Shown: positions 16,097 to 25,494, numbered from the stretch's first letter. The stretch: 64,000 nucleotides of DNA from Clostridia bacterium (GCA_017613735.1 JAGADF010000016.1:62001-126000); one strand, 5' to 3'. Made by a program: numbers and translations. Notes: generated from the sequence alone by a model not told the origin.

Positions 16097-16170
16097 GGCA
16101 CCCCCAGTAGGAATCGAACCTACAACTAGCCCTTAGGAGGGGCTTGTTATATCCATTTAACTATGGAGGC
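16096..16170 (-). tRNA. tRNA-Arg(CCT)
   Basis: The cloverleaf on the minus strand has acceptor GCCTCCA/TGGGGGT, anticodon stem AGCCC/GGGCT with loop CTCCTAA (anticodon CCT), T-loop TTCGATT, discriminator G and encoded CCA. It decodes AGG. Its first 24 bases reappear fused to repeat copy B. Confidence 0.95.
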
Positions 16171-16200
16171 ATAGCTATCAATAATATGTATCTTTCAAAA

Positions 16201-16290
16201 GCGGCTTGTTTAGCCGAGCAATACGAAGTATTGCGAACGCCAAGGTTCTTTGCGAAGCAAAGGTTCTTTTATCCATTTAACTATGGAGGC
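16201..16290. repeat. Palindromic repeat copy B fused to a tRNA-Arg(CCT) 5' fragment
   Basis: The body (16201-16274) has hairpins GGCT/AGCC, GCAATAC-GAA-GTATTGC and TTTGC-GAA-GCAAA. Read on the minus strand, it is preceded by GCCTCCATAGTTAAATGGATA, almost exactly the first 21 bases of the intact tRNA-Arg(CCT) next door. The join is in the D-loop. Confidence 0.8.
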
Positions 16291-16306
16291 AAATAAATCT
16301 TTTGAC

Positions 16307-16395
16307 CTTTAGCCGAGCAATACGCAGTATTGCGAACGCCAAGGTTCTGTCGCATTTGCGACAGGTTCTTATTCTATCCGTTGAACTATCGGGGC
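16307..16395. repeat. Palindromic repeat copy C fused to another tRNA 5' fragment
   Basis: The body has the GCAATAC-GCA-GTATTGC and GTCGCA-TTT-TGCGAC hairpins. On the minus strand it is preceded by GCCCCGATAGTTCAACGGAT, the acceptor 5' strand and D-arm of a different tRNA (possibly tRNA-Arg(TCT)), joined at the same GGATA D-loop position. A promoter lies directly upstream. Confidence 0.75.
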
Positions 16396-16418
16396 AAATA
16401 ATCATTTCGCAAGAACAA

Positions 16419-16447
16419 ATTTTAACAAAATAAAAGCTGTTTGTCAA
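16419..16447 (-). promoter_or_regulatory. Promoter of the tRNA/repeat cluster
   Basis: On the minus strand, TTGACA (16447-16442) and TAAAAT (16424-16419) are separated by 17 bp. The first tRNA-like base is at 16395, about 24 nt downstream of the -10, so the first product is the tRNA fragment with copy C. Confidence 0.7.
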
Positions 16448-16476
16448 CAATGCAGAGCAAATGCTCTGCATTGTTG
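16445..16476 (+). terminator. Hairpin beyond the aspS stop
   Basis: CAACAATGCAGAGC and GCTCTGCATTGTTG form a 14-bp stem with loop AAAT. The T-run (TTTTT) is on the plus-strand side. On the minus strand the aspS transcript would also form this stem, but only a weak T-tract follows. Confidence 0.55.
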
Positions 16477-16484
16477 TTTTTATA

Positions 16485-18266
16485 TTATTCTTCGTCGGTT
16501 CTTGTTATCGCAAGCGCAAGCTCGTCAAGCTGAGTTTCGTCGATATATGACGGCGCGCCGCTCATCGGCTCGCTTGCATTCTGAACCTTCGGGAACGCGA
16601 CGACGTCACGCAGGGAATCGACGCCGCAGATAAGCATTGAAAGTCGGTCGAGACCGAGTCCCATACCGCCGTGAGGCGGAGCCGCGTAGTGATACGCGTC
16701 AACGAGGAAGCCGAATTTAGCGTCGATTTCCTCCTGAGACATACCGAGAAGCTCAAACATTTTGTTCTGAAGTTCGCAGTCGGTAATTCTCATTGAACCG
16801 GACAGCAATTCCGTGCCGTTGAGAACAAGGTCGAACGACTGAGCCTTAACCTTCGATTTATCGGTTTCGAGATACTGAATGCTCTCGTCCATAGGCATTG
16901 TGAACGGATGGTGAGCCGCTACCCACTCATTCGTTTCTTCGTCAAGCTCGAAGAAGGGCATTTCGGTAATCCAGAGATAATTCCACTTGTTTTCGGGAAT
17001 CATTTCAAGCTCTCTTGCAACGATAAGACGAAGCGCGCCCATAATCGTAAGCGCCTTTCTTGTCTTGTCCGAAACAATGAAAACCGCGTCGCCCTTTTTG
17101 ACGTTGAGAGTGTTAATCAGTTCTTCAAGCTCACCTTCCTTTAAGAACTTTGCGAAAGAGCAGTTCGGCTCGTCCTCCGCCCAGCGGATGTAGGCGAGTC
17201 CCTTTGCACCGATGCCCTTTGCGTGCTCGGTCAGCTTGTCGATTTTCTTTCGCGAATACTTCTCCGCGCCGTTTTCGGCAACAATAGCCTTAACGCTGCC
17301 GCCGTTTTTAACCGTATCGGAAAAGACTGAAAAATCGGTCTTTGACGCCCAGCCCGAAATGTCCTGAATCGTCATGCCGAAACGGGTGTCGGGCTTGTCG
17401 GAGCCGTATAAATTCATCGCCTCGTCAAAGGTGATTCTCGGAATATCGGCGATTTCAACGTCAATCGTTTCCTTCATAACCCTTTTGATAAAGCCCTCTG
17501 TCATATTCATAATATCGTCGCAGTCGACAAAGGACATTTCAATATCAATCTGGGTAAATTCGGGCTGACGGTCGGCGCGCAAATCCTCGTCCCTGAAGCA
17601 GCGTGCAAGCTGAATATAGCGGTCAAAGCCCGCAATCATGGTAAGCTGCTTATAAATCTGGGGCGACTGGGGAAGCGCGTAGAACTTGCCATTCTGAATT
17701 CTCGAGGGAACAACGTAGTCCCTCGCGCCCTCGGGAGTCGATTTAATCATCATCGGAGTTTCGATTTCTATAAAATCGTTCTCGTAGAAATAATCCCTCG
17801 CGATTTTTGCGATTTTATGGCGCATAAGAATATTCTTCTGCAAATCCGGACGGCGAAGGTCAAGATAGCGGTATTTAAGACGCATAGCCTCGCCGGTGTT
17901 ACTGTTTTCAACTATTTCAAAAGGCGGCGTTTCCGCTTTCGAAAGGATTCTCAGGTCATTTACCTCAAGCTCAATGTCGCCCGTAGGAATGTCCTTGTTC
18001 TTGCTCGAGCGCTCGCGAATAACGCCCTTCGCCATAACTACATACTCGCTGCGAAGAGTGAACGCCTTGTCGAATATTTCCTTGTCGCTTGTTTCGTCAA
18101 AAGCGAGCTGAAGAATGCCCGTGCGGTCTCTCAAATCGACAAAGATAAGAGAGCCCAGGTCGCGCTGCCTCTGAACAAAGCCGCCGACAGTAACCTCTTT
18201 GCCGATATCGCTGCTTCTGAACGTGCCGCAGTAGGCGGTACGCTTTAACCCTTTCATTGTGTCCAT
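16485..18266 (-). CDS. aspS: Aspartyl-tRNA synthetase
   Basis: The 593-residue class II synthetase charges tRNA-Asp. It has an N-terminal OB-fold anticodon-binding domain (VGGFVQRQRDLGSLIFVDLRD), the catalytic core with SPQIYKQLTM and FRDEDLRADRQPEFTQID, the bacterial-type GAD insertion, and motif 3 GMGLGLDRLSMLI. The start is ATG 18266, whose A is also the last base of the hisS stop (TGATG). The hisS-aspS pair is typical of Firmicutes. No T-box leader is present upstream of the pair. Confidence 0.97.
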   Translation of the reverse strand: MDTMKGLKRTAYCGTFRSSDIGKEVTVGGFVQRQRDLGSLIFVDLRDRTGILQLAFDETSDKEIFDKAFTLRSEYVVMAKGVIRERSSKNKDIPTGDIELEVNDLRILSKAETPPFEIVENSNTGEAMRLKYRYLDLRRPDLQKNILMRHKIAKIARDYFYENDFIEIETPMMIKSTPEGARDYVVPSRIQNGKFYALPQSPQIYKQLTMIAGFDRYIQLARCFRDEDLRADRQPEFTQIDIEMSFVDCDDIMNMTEGFIKRVMKETIDVEIADIPRITFDEAMNLYGSDKPDTRFGMTIQDISGWASKTDFSVFSDTVKNGGSVKAIVAENGAEKYSRKKIDKLTEHAKGIGAKGLAYIRWAEDEPNCSFAKFLKEGELEELINTLNVKKGDAVFIVSDKTRKALTIMGALRLIVARELEMIPENKWNYLWITEMPFFELDEETNEWVAAHHPFTMPMDESIQYLETDKSKVKAQSFDLVLNGTELLSGSMRITDCELQNKMFELLGMSQEEIDAKFGFLVDAYHYAAPPHGGMGLGLDRLSMLICGVDSLRDVVAFPKVQNASEPMSGAPSYIDETQLDELALAITRTDEE

Positions 18267-19609
18267 CAGTTTTCGCCTCCGAGAACGCTGCCGAAGCTCT
18301 TTTCGTCGACATCGCTCCAATCAATATCTTTTAACGCGTTTTCAAGCGCTTTGGTCTGAAAATCCGAAACAAAAGTATCAAGACGGATTTCTTCTTCTGT
18401 TCCGTCCTCCATATTTTTAAGCTTTGCCGTTCCGCTCTCAAGCTCGTTTTCGCCGAGAACAACGGTAAAAACAGCGCCGATTTTATTTGCGTATTTCATC
18501 TGCGCCTTAAGTCCCCTGCCGACAACGTCGAACTGAACCGACATACCTTCTTTTCTTAACTCGTTTGCGAGATACGCCGCCTTAAGATTGCTCTTTTCGT
18601 CCATTGAAACGAGGTAAAGGTCGCAGGGCTTTCTTGTCGGGAATGCACAGCCCTGATTTTCCATAAGAAGAAGCAGTCTTTCAAGGCCGAGACCGAAGCC
18701 GCACGCGGGAGTGGGATTGCCGCCGAGTTCCTCAACAAGTCCGTCGTATCTTCCGCCGCCGCAGACAGTGCCCTGAGCGCCAATATCGTCGGAAATAAAT
18801 TCAAAAACGGTCTTTGTATAGTAATCGAGTCCGCGGACAATTTTGGGATTGACGGAATATTCAATCTCCATTATTTCAAGCAGCTTTTTAACGTTTTCAA
18901 AATGCTCTTTGCACTCGTCGCACAGATAGTCGAGAACAACGGGAGCGTCCTTGCCGATTTCCCTGCACTCGGGGTTTTTACAGTCGAGAATGCGCATGGG
19001 GTTTTTGTCAAGTCTTTCAAGACAGGTCGGGCAAAGGGAGCTCTTTTTCGATTCAAAATACTCCTTTAAAGCCTTGTGATAAACCTTTCTGCATTCGGGG
19101 CAGCCGATGGAGTTTATTTCAAGTCTCAGGTTTTCGACGCCGAGATAATTGAAAATCTCATTGGCGAGCGAAATGATTTCCGCGTCCGCCGCGGGAGAGG
19201 AAGAACCGAAATTCTCAACTCCGAACTGGTGAAATTCGCGAAGTCTGCCCGCCTGAGGCTTTTCATAACGGTAGCACGAAGTGATATAGCTCATTTTCTG
19301 AGGCGCGCCGTCGTTGAAAATGCCGTGCTCAAGGTAAGCCCTGACCGCACCGGCGGTACCCTCGGGACGAAGGGTAATGCTTCTGCCGCCCTTATCGTCG
19401 AAGGTATACATTTCTTTCTGAACAACGTCGGTTGTCTCGCCTACGCCGCGCTGAAAAAGCTCCGTATGCTCAAAAACGGGCGTGCGTATTTCAAAAAAGC
19501 CGAAATTTTCGGCAGTTTCGCGCATCGCCGCCTCGAGATACTGAATTTTATAACTCTCTTCAGGCAGGGTGTCAAGCGTACCCTTAATCGCCTTTGTAAC
19601 AAGTTCCAT
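18266..19609 (-). CDS. hisS: Histidyl-tRNA synthetase
   Basis: The 447-residue class II enzyme charges tRNA-His. Motif 2 (TSCYRYEKPQAGRLREFHQFG), the histidine-binding LDYYTKTVFEF and the later GGRYDGLVEELGG are all present. The C-terminal anticodon domain begins near residue 330. The start follows AGAGGAGTAAAAA. It is translationally coupled to aspS and sits 57 nt after mgsA, with a hairpin between. Confidence 0.97.
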   Translation of the reverse strand: MELVTKAIKGTLDTLPEESYKIQYLEAAMRETAENFGFFEIRTPVFEHTELFQRGVGETTDVVQKEMYTFDDKGGRSITLRPEGTAGAVRAYLEHGIFNDGAPQKMSYITSCYRYEKPQAGRLREFHQFGVENFGSSSPAADAEIISLANEIFNYLGVENLRLEINSIGCPECRKVYHKALKEYFESKKSSLCPTCLERLDKNPMRILDCKNPECREIGKDAPVVLDYLCDECKEHFENVKKLLEIMEIEYSVNPKIVRGLDYYTKTVFEFISDDIGAQGTVCGGGRYDGLVEELGGNPTPACGFGLGLERLLLLMENQGCAFPTRKPCDLYLVSMDEKSNLKAAYLANELRKEGMSVQFDVVGRGLKAQMKYANKIGAVFTVVLGENELESGTAKLKNMEDGTEEEIRLDTFVSDFQTKALENALKDIDWSDVDEKSFGSVLGGEN

Positions 19610-19629
19610 TTTTTACTCCTCTATAATAA

Positions 19630-19652
19630 GGGGAGTACATTTCTGTACTCCC
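19630..19652 (-). terminator. Hairpin between mgsA and hisS
   Basis: GGGAGTACA-GAAA-TGTACTCCC on the minus strand is followed by CTTATTATAG. It is a compact stem with a weak T-tract. It may terminate mgsA partially or stabilise its 3' end. Confidence 0.6.
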
Positions 19653-19666
19653 TGTCATATTCTCTT

Positions 19667-20071
19667 TTAATCCTTGGGATTGACGATATCACGCCAGTCA
19701 AGGTCGCCGTGTTCAAGTGAGTGAATAAGCGCCTCGGCGGTAGCGATATTTGTTGCAACGGGGATGTTGTGAACATCGCAAAGCCGGAGAAGCGTTGTTT
19801 CCTTAGGCTCGTGCGGTTTCGGTTTAAGCGGGTCCCTGAAAAGAAGAAGCAGGTCGATTTCGTTGCAGGCAATCATAGCGGCTATCTGCTGGTCGCCGCC
19901 CTGCTGGCCCGAAAGAAAGCGCTTAATTTTAAGCCCCGTCGCCTCGGAAACAATTTTACCCGTAGTTCCCGTAGCGCAAAGCGAATGACGTGAAAGAACG
20001 CCGCAATAAGCAATACAGAACTGAGTCATAAGCTCCTTTTTCTCATCGTGCGCAATCAACGCGATATTCAT
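19667..20071 (-). CDS. mgsA: Methylglyoxal synthase
   Basis: The 134-residue enzyme converts dihydroxyacetone phosphate to methylglyoxal, a bypass of lower glycolysis when phosphate is short. Features include [13 protein letters not shown] at the start, the phosphate-binding ATGTTG, the catalytic-region [12 protein letters not shown], and [13 protein letters not shown]. The start follows AGGAGGGGAATAT. In clostridia this gene often closes the mre-min-rod cluster, matching its place here after minD. Confidence 0.96.
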   Translation of the reverse strand: MNIALIAHDEKKELMTQFCIAYCGVLSRHSLCATGTTGKIVSEATGLKIKRFLSGQQGGDQQIAAMIACNEIDLLLLFRDPLKPKPHEPKETTLLRLCDVHNIPVATNIATAEALIHSLEHGDLDWRDIVNPKD

Positions 20072-20117
20072 ATATTCCCCTCCTGTTCGTAAATAATCGG
20101 TCTTAAAAAAGAATAGT

Positions 20118-20146
20118 TATAAATATAATAACAAATAATATGTCAA
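20118..20146 (-). promoter_or_regulatory. Promoter of mgsA (and possibly hisS-aspS)
   Basis: TTGACA (20146-20141) and TTTATA (20123-20118) are separated by 17 bp on the minus strand, 47 bp before mgsA. Confidence 0.65.
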
Positions 20147-20160
20147 AATTCAACAATCTT

Positions 20161-20898
20161 TTATAATTTTGTAAATTTAAGAGGTATCTGCTCACCCTCA
20201 AGGCGTTTGGCAATTCGCATAAACGCCTTTGACGCCGGTCCGACAAAACCGAAGGCGCTTTTTACCGAATGAAATGCAATAAGGCTGTCCTCGGGAACGA
20301 TTCCGATAAGCTGAACATAGGTCTTGTCAATTACCGTGTCGGCATTGAGAAGCATACCCTTTTTCGACTCTTTCTTCCGGTATCTGTTTATAACCAGACG
20401 GATTTCGCCGTTAAAGCCGAAGGAACGGATTTTATCGGCGGCAACGCCCGCGCTTCTTACGCAGACTTCGTCCGGAGTCGCAACGACTATAGCCTTATTT
20501 GCAACTGCCGCGCCGATTGAAAGCATAACGCCCAGTCCCGCCGGAGCGTCAAGGAAAATGTAATCGTAATTGTCCTTAATGCTCTGAATAATCAGAAGAA
20601 GTCCCGCCGCGTCAATAGCCGAAGAGCTTCTTACGGGAGCGCACAGCAGGTCGGGATTACCGTTTTCACCCTTGACTACGGCCTGCTCGGGCATAGCTCT
20701 TCCCTCAAGAACATCGCCCCAGTCGTAGACGCATTTCTCGGTAACGCCGAGAATCAGGTCGAGGCTGCGAAGAGCAATATCGAGGTCGATAAGCAACACT
20801 CTTTTATTCAATTTTACAAGCGCCCTGCCGAGAAACGCCGTAAGCGAGGATTTGCCTACGCCGCCCTTGCCGCTGGCGACAAGAAAAATGTTCTGCAT
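20161..20898 (-). CDS. MinD-like ATPase without MinC or MinE partners
   Basis: The 245-residue ParA/MinD-family protein has the deviant Walker A GKGGVGKSS, LIDLDIALRSLDLILGV and the DAPAG switch. It is most like MinD, which cycles on the membrane with MinE to place MinC and division. The C terminus (EQIPLKFTKL) lacks a clear amphipathic membrane-targeting helix. The clostridial order would be mreBCD-mrdA-minC-minD-minE-rodA-mgsA. Here minC, minE and rodA are absent, so this ATPase may have another role in cell shape. It starts 4 nt after mrdA ends. Confidence 0.8.
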   Translation of the reverse strand: MQNIFLVASGKGGVGKSSLTAFLGRALVKLNKRVLLIDLDIALRSLDLILGVTEKCVYDWGDVLEGRAMPEQAVVKGENGNPDLLCAPVRSSSAIDAAGLLLIIQSIKDNYDYIFLDAPAGLGVMLSIGAAVANKAIVVATPDEVCVRSAGVAADKIRSFGFNGEIRLVINRYRKKESKKGMLLNADTVIDKTYVQLIGIVPEDSLIAFHSVKSAFGFVGPASKAFMRIAKRLEGEQIPLKFTKL

Positions 20899-20902
20899 AC
20901 TG

Positions 20903-23017
20903 TTACCTCAAAGGTGTGTTATAGCTTTCTACCATATCCGCTTCGCCGACCGAAGAGAAATAAGCCGTGTAAATATCAGCCGCTATCTGAGCCGTGGACG
21001 AACCCGTTTCGGCGTTTTCAACGACTATTGCGATGGCAATCTGCGGGTTTTCATAGGGCGCGAAGGAAATGAGAAGTCCGTTCGTGCCGCTGACCTTTTT
21101 GCCGTCAACAAGCTTTGAAATTTCCGCCGTACCGGTCTTTGCCGCGACGTTTACCGGGCAGGTTTTAAGAGCGTAGTTTCTTGCGCCGACTCTGCGCATA
21201 CCCTCTTTTACCGTATCAAAGGTTTCCTTCTTTATGCCCGTTTCGTTAAGTACGGTTGGATTCGCGTTATTGTCTATAACCGTCTTTGTAAAATCATAGG
21301 ATTTAACGGATTTTACAAAGTGCGCCTGATATCTCGTTCCGCCGTTAGCTATTGTCGCGCAGTATGACGCGAGCTGAACGGGTGTGAAAAGGTTGTCCGA
21401 CTGGCCGATTGCCGCCTGAACCGTATCGCCGGGGTACCAGGTCTGGCCGAGAGAGCTTTTGTATTCAATAGACGCAAGAACTCCCGAAGCTTCGCCGAGT
21501 TCAACCCCCGTTTTTTCACCGAAGCCGAAGAGCTTACAGTAGGTATTCATCTTGTTTATACCCAGAGCCAGTCCCGTTTCAAAGAAAAATATGTTACACG
21601 ACTGGTTAAGCGCCTCGCGTACGTCTATATTGCCGTGAACGCCGAGGCATTTGAAGGTCTGGTCGGAGAATTTATTGAAAATACCGTTGCAGGTAAACTT
21701 TGACGTCCTTGTGATAACTCCCTCTTCAAGTCCCGCGCAGGCAATCGCCGGCTTAAAGGTCGAACCGGGAGCGTAAGTATTCTGAAGAGCCCTGTTCCAA
21801 AGCGGAGAAGCTTCGTCGGAAGCGAGCTTCGAATAATCCTTTTTATAGGTGCTTAAATCAAACGAAGGGTAAGTCGCGCACGCAAGCACCGCGCCGTTAT
21901 TAACGTCAACGGCGACAACCGCGCCCGCCGCGGGAAGATTCTCGTTATAAGGCAGTTTGCTTATGCGCTCGGCGAGAGCTTCCTGGGCAATCCGCTGAAG
22001 AGTAGTGTCAATAGTGAGAATAACCGTGTCGCCCTGAGTCGGGTTTTTGGAGTATTCGGTCTTTTTATTACCGTTGGCGTCCTCAATCGTCGTTCTTACG
22101 CCGTCTTTGCCGCGAAGGTATTCCTCCATCGCGCTTTCAATGCCGAACTGACCGATTTTGTCGTTGAGTCCGTAGCCGTAGACCGACTTTATTTCGGAAA
22201 TCCTGTCGGGAGTAAGCCCCGTTTCGGAAAGTCTTTCTTCCAGATCATTTTTATGATATTCGTACTGCTCGGCGGTTATCGAATCTACATAGCCGAGAAT
22301 ATGGGGCGCAAGCGAACCCTCGACATATTCGCGGTAGGTGACAATCTGAACGTCGACTCCCCTGTAGAAATCGCTGTTTTCCTTGATATAGGCGATAATC
22401 TCTTCGGGCACGTCCTCGGCGAAAACATAGGGATTGTCCGTAGTGAAGAGAAGCTTTTTCATATTGTAGCAAACCGCGATAATCTTTAACTGGTCCGCTT
22501 TTGAATATTCCTCAACCTCATACCTTTTAACGAGAGCGTCAAAGCAGTTCTGCGCCGAGGCGTAGTCGTTAAGGTAAAGATAATCCTTACTTTTAAGATA
22601 TGAAATATCGTTCTCCATCCCGTCAATGAAAACGGGCTTCATGGTGCTGTCAAATTTAATCGGCAAAGCGTTAATCCACTTGAGCTTATTCTTTTCAAGC
22701 AGCTTTACAAGGGAAATGATTATCTCGTTTCTCTCGGACTGCTTTGTCGCCGACGGGAAATATGAGCCGTCAAAAATAATGCTGTTGCCCTGACGGTTAG
22801 TGACAAGGGGATTTCCGTTCGTATCGAGAATCTGTCCCCTCGCGCCCTCAACCGTTACGTTGCTTACGCTTAAGGCGTCGCGGGCGGCGGAGTATTCCTC
22901 GCCGTGAATTATCTGAACCGAAAAAAGCGCAAAGGCAAACAGAACAAACACCGCGACACATACGCCGACAAGAAAAGCGTATCTGCGCTTATCTTTTTTT
23001 TGCGACTCGCGGGTCAT
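20903..23017 (-). CDS. mrdA: Penicillin-binding protein 2, elongation transpeptidase
   Basis: The 704-residue class B PBP cross-links peptidoglycan during side-wall growth. One N-terminal membrane anchor (residues 13-33) precedes a pedestal domain starting VEGARGQILDTNG. The transpeptidase motifs are PGSTFK (active serine), SCN (NQSCNIFF) and KTG (AAKTGTAE). I start at ATG 23017, eight bases after GGAGG, instead of the GTG nine bases upstream. It follows mreD in the cell-shape operon. Confidence 0.93.
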   Translation of the reverse strand: MTRESQKKDKRRYAFLVGVCVAVFVLFAFALFSVQIIHGEEYSAARDALSVSNVTVEGARGQILDTNGNPLVTNRQGNSIIFDGSYFPSATKQSERNEIIISLVKLLEKNKLKWINALPIKFDSTMKPVFIDGMENDISYLKSKDYLYLNDYASAQNCFDALVKRYEVEEYSKADQLKIIAVCYNMKKLLFTTDNPYVFAEDVPEEIIAYIKENSDFYRGVDVQIVTYREYVEGSLAPHILGYVDSITAEQYEYHKNDLEERLSETGLTPDRISEIKSVYGYGLNDKIGQFGIESAMEEYLRGKDGVRTTIEDANGNKKTEYSKNPTQGDTVILTIDTTLQRIAQEALAERISKLPYNENLPAAGAVVAVDVNNGAVLACATYPSFDLSTYKKDYSKLASDEASPLWNRALQNTYAPGSTFKPAIACAGLEEGVITRTSKFTCNGIFNKFSDQTFKCLGVHGNIDVREALNQSCNIFFFETGLALGINKMNTYCKLFGFGEKTGVELGEASGVLASIEYKSSLGQTWYPGDTVQAAIGQSDNLFTPVQLASYCATIANGGTRYQAHFVKSVKSYDFTKTVIDNNANPTVLNETGIKKETFDTVKEGMRRVGARNYALKTCPVNVAAKTGTAEISKLVDGKKVSGTNGLLISFAPYENPQIAIAIVVENAETGSSTAQIAADIYTAYFSSVGEADMVESYNTPLR

Positions 23018-23035
23018 CCGGTTCACCTCCGTCAG

Positions 23036-23554
23036 TTAATATTCAACCGCGTATTTTTTCGATATTCCCTTCATCATATAGTAAAAAACGAAGGTAAGAA
23101 GAAAGCTTAAAACCGCGCTCGGAAGAAAGTACCTTACAAAAAGAAATGCCGGTCTTTCAATGCCCTGAGCGGAGATAAAAAACATAACGTAGAAAAGCGA
23201 ATACAGAAAGCACGCGCCGCCCGACATAACAAGTGCGGTCACGATATTCTTCTGCATAAGATATCTTACAAGCACTCCGCATACCGCGCAGATTGCAAAA
23301 AGAAACAATGCGTTATAACCGTCGCCGCCGCCGTGAGTCAGGTCCCAGAGCGCGCCTGCGAAAACGCCGAACGCCGCGCCCCAGCGTTCACCCTCAAATA
23401 TCGCTATGCACACGCACAGCGGAACAAGAAGGAAAAAGTGAACCCCGAAAAACGACGGGAAATAGCCGATTGTCAGCTGCAAAAGAGCGCAGACGATTAT
23501 CACCGCGGCAATCAGCAGCCGTCTTTTAAAAAGAATACGGGTTTGTTCTTCCAT
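23036..23554 (-). CDS. mreD: Rod-shape protein MreD
   Basis: The 172-residue integral membrane protein has about five helices and the usual THGGGDG-type loop in the centre (DLTHGGGDGYNAL). It links MreC and MreB to the wall-synthesis machinery. The start shares a base with the mreC stop. Confidence 0.88.
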   Translation of the reverse strand: MEEQTRILFKRRLLIAAVIIVCALLQLTIGYFPSFFGVHFFLLVPLCVCIAIFEGERWGAAFGVFAGALWDLTHGGGDGYNALFLFAICAVCGVLVRYLMQKNIVTALVMSGGACFLYSLFYVMFFISAQGIERPAFLFVRYFLPSAVLSFLLTFVFYYMMKGISKKYAVEY

Positions 23555-24393
23555 CAGTCAGTCACCCCGAAATCAGTGATAATGAACACGTCCTGAAGCG
23601 TTGTAATGTCGATATCGGGCTCGATAACCGCGTTTGAAGATACGTTCGCTTCGTCCGCCTCGACGTTTCTTACGGTACCGATAATAAGCCCGCGCGGATA
23701 AATACCGCCTATGCCGGAGGTGCAGACGATACCGCCGCTTGTAACGACGGAATTGCCGTCAAGTCCCGACAGCATACACCTGCCCTTAAGCGCCAGATCC
23801 GTATTTGAATTGACGTAGCCTATTTCGCCCGAGCGGATTTCATACGCGCTGATATTGACCTTGGGATTGAAAATCGTATAAACGACACAGGAGGTCAGAT
23901 TAACCTCCTTTACGACGCCGACAAGGTGCTCGCCGTAAATAACCGGACAGTTGACCTTTACGCCGTCGTTTGAGCCTGCGTTTACGGTAAACGAGCCGAA
24001 TACGTCAGCCGAATCCCTGCCGATAACCGAAGCCGTGGCGAATTTATAATCGGGATTGTCGTTTTTAACCTCAAGGAAGTTTTCGTAGCTTTCAACCTTT
24101 TTCTTGAGCTTTTCGTAGTCGACAAGCTGGCTCTGATACTCTATAACCTTACCCTCAAGCTCCTTAATCCTTTCGCGGTATTCGCTTGACGAAACAAACG
24201 CGCCCGAAAAATTATCGAACCTTTCCGCCGCAAAAGAGGCAAGGCGCTGCAGAGGGCTGAAAACAACGCCCGCAACGCTTGTAAGAGGGCTCGTGCCGTT
24301 ATTGGTGACCGCCGCAAAGAACACTCCCATAAGGCAGACGCCCAGCATCAACGCCAGTATTTTAAATGAAGTAGTTTTTAAAAAATTCTTCAT
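23554..24393 (-). CDS. mreC: Rod-shape protein MreC
   Basis: The 279-residue bitopic protein has an N-terminal membrane helix (9-29), a coiled coil (about 70-110, RERIKELEGKVIEYQSQLVD) and the beta-rich extracellular core with the conserved DGVKVNCPVIYGEHLVGVV and GIGGIYPRGLIIGTV. It contacts PBP2 and MreD. Confidence 0.93.
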   Translation of the reverse strand: MKNFLKTTSFKILALMLGVCLMGVFFAAVTNNGTSPLTSVAGVVFSPLQRLASFAAERFDNFSGAFVSSSEYRERIKELEGKVIEYQSQLVDYEKLKKKVESYENFLEVKNDNPDYKFATASVIGRDSADVFGSFTVNAGSNDGVKVNCPVIYGEHLVGVVKEVNLTSCVVYTIFNPKVNISAYEIRSGEIGYVNSNTDLALKGRCMLSGLDGNSVVTSGGIVCTSGIGGIYPRGLIIGTVRNVEADEANVSSNAVIEPDIDITTLQDVFIITDFGVTD

Positions 24394-24419
24394 ATCGGTT
24401 TACCTTTTTGAAAAGTAAA

Positions 24420-25421
24420 TTATCTTTCTCCCCTGAAGAAATTGCCCTCAAGGCACATACCCGTACCGTCGACAACGCAGTCGAGCGGATTTTCCGCAAC
24501 GTGAACGGGCATTTTTGTTTCGGCTTCAATGAGCTTGTCCAGACCGCGCAGCAACGCGCCGCCGCCCGTAAGCATAATGCCGTGGTCGATAATATCCGCC
24601 GAAAGCTCGGGCGGAGTCTTTTCAAGAGTGCCTCTGATGGCGTCAAGAATCTGTTCAACCGGGTCCGTAAGAGCCTCGCGAACCTCGGCGGAAGTGATTT
24701 CAATATTTCTCGGCAGACCGTCCATAAGGTTTCTGCCCTTGACGTCCATGGCGCCCTCGGCGTCATAGGGATAAGCCGAGCCGAGTTTAATCTTTATATC
24801 CTCGGCTGTTCTTTCGCCGATAAGAAGATTGTATTTTTTCTTGATAAAGTTGATAATCGCTTCGTCAAAATTGTCGCCCGCTACGCGAACGGAACGCGAA
24901 GTAACTATGTCGCCCAGAGAAATAACCGCAACCTCGCTCGTACCGCCGCCGATATCGACAACCATACTGCCCGTCGCTTCCTTTATGGGAAGTCCCGCGC
25001 CGATAGCCGCTGCAAGAGGCTCTTCAATAAGGCTTACGTATCTTGCGCCCGCGCTCTTTGCCGCGTCATGAACCGCTTTTCTTTCAACCTCGGTGATACC
25101 CGACGGAACGCATATCATAACCCTTGCTCTTGAAAACGGAGATGAGCTTATAGCCTTTTTGATAAACGCCATAAGCATTTCGCTCGTTATTTCAAAGTCG
25201 GCGATAACGCCGTCCTTTAACGGACGGTAAGCCTTGATTGAACCGGGAGTACGGCCAATCATTTCCTTGGCTTCGTTACCGACGGCAACAACCTTGATGG
25301 GATTTTGCGTAATATCAGCCGCAACAACAGACGGCTCGCGAAGAACTATTCCCTTGCCCTTAACGTAGACAAGAGTGTTCGCAGTACCTAAATCAATACC
25401 AATGTCCTGTGCAAATAACAT
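24420..25421 (-). CDS. mreB: Rod-shape actin homologue MreB
   Basis: The 333-residue actin-fold ATPase forms membrane filaments that guide wall synthesis. Motifs include [20 protein letters not shown] (phosphate 1), [16 protein letters not shown] (phosphate 2) and the adenosine motif [17 protein letters not shown]. It is the first gene of the mreBCD-mrdA-minD group. Confidence 0.96.
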   Translation of the reverse strand: MLFAQDIGIDLGTANTLVYVKGKGIVLREPSVVAADITQNPIKVVAVGNEAKEMIGRTPGSIKAYRPLKDGVIADFEITSEMLMAFIKKAISSSPFSRARVMICVPSGITEVERKAVHDAAKSAGARYVSLIEEPLAAAIGAGLPIKEATGSMVVDIGGGTSEVAVISLGDIVTSRSVRVAGDNFDEAIINFIKKKYNLLIGERTAEDIKIKLGSAYPYDAEGAMDVKGRNLMDGLPRNIEITSAEVREALTDPVEQILDAIRGTLEKTPPELSADIIDHGIMLTGGGALLRGLDKLIEAETKMPVHVAENPLDCVVDGTGMCLEGNFFRGER

Positions 25422-25450
25422 TGTTTAATCCCCTTCTTAAAAATCTTGGA

Positions 25451-25479
25451 TAAAAACGGAGCGGTGAAAACCCGCTCCG
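25451..25479 (-). terminator. Terminator of pnp
   Basis: CGGAGCGG and CCGCTCCG pair over a 7-nt loop and are followed leftward by TTTTTATCC. Confidence 0.85.
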
Positions 25480-25494
25480 AGAAATATTTTAAAA

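Noticed and set aside
16277..16471. Minus-strand frame across the tRNA-repeat cluster
   Set aside because: It crosses repeat copy C, a tRNA fragment and a promoter, so it is not a gene.
19610..19666. T-box riboswitch before hisS-aspS
   Set aside because: The spacer is only 57 nt and holds one simple hairpin, too short for a T-box with specifier and antiterminator.
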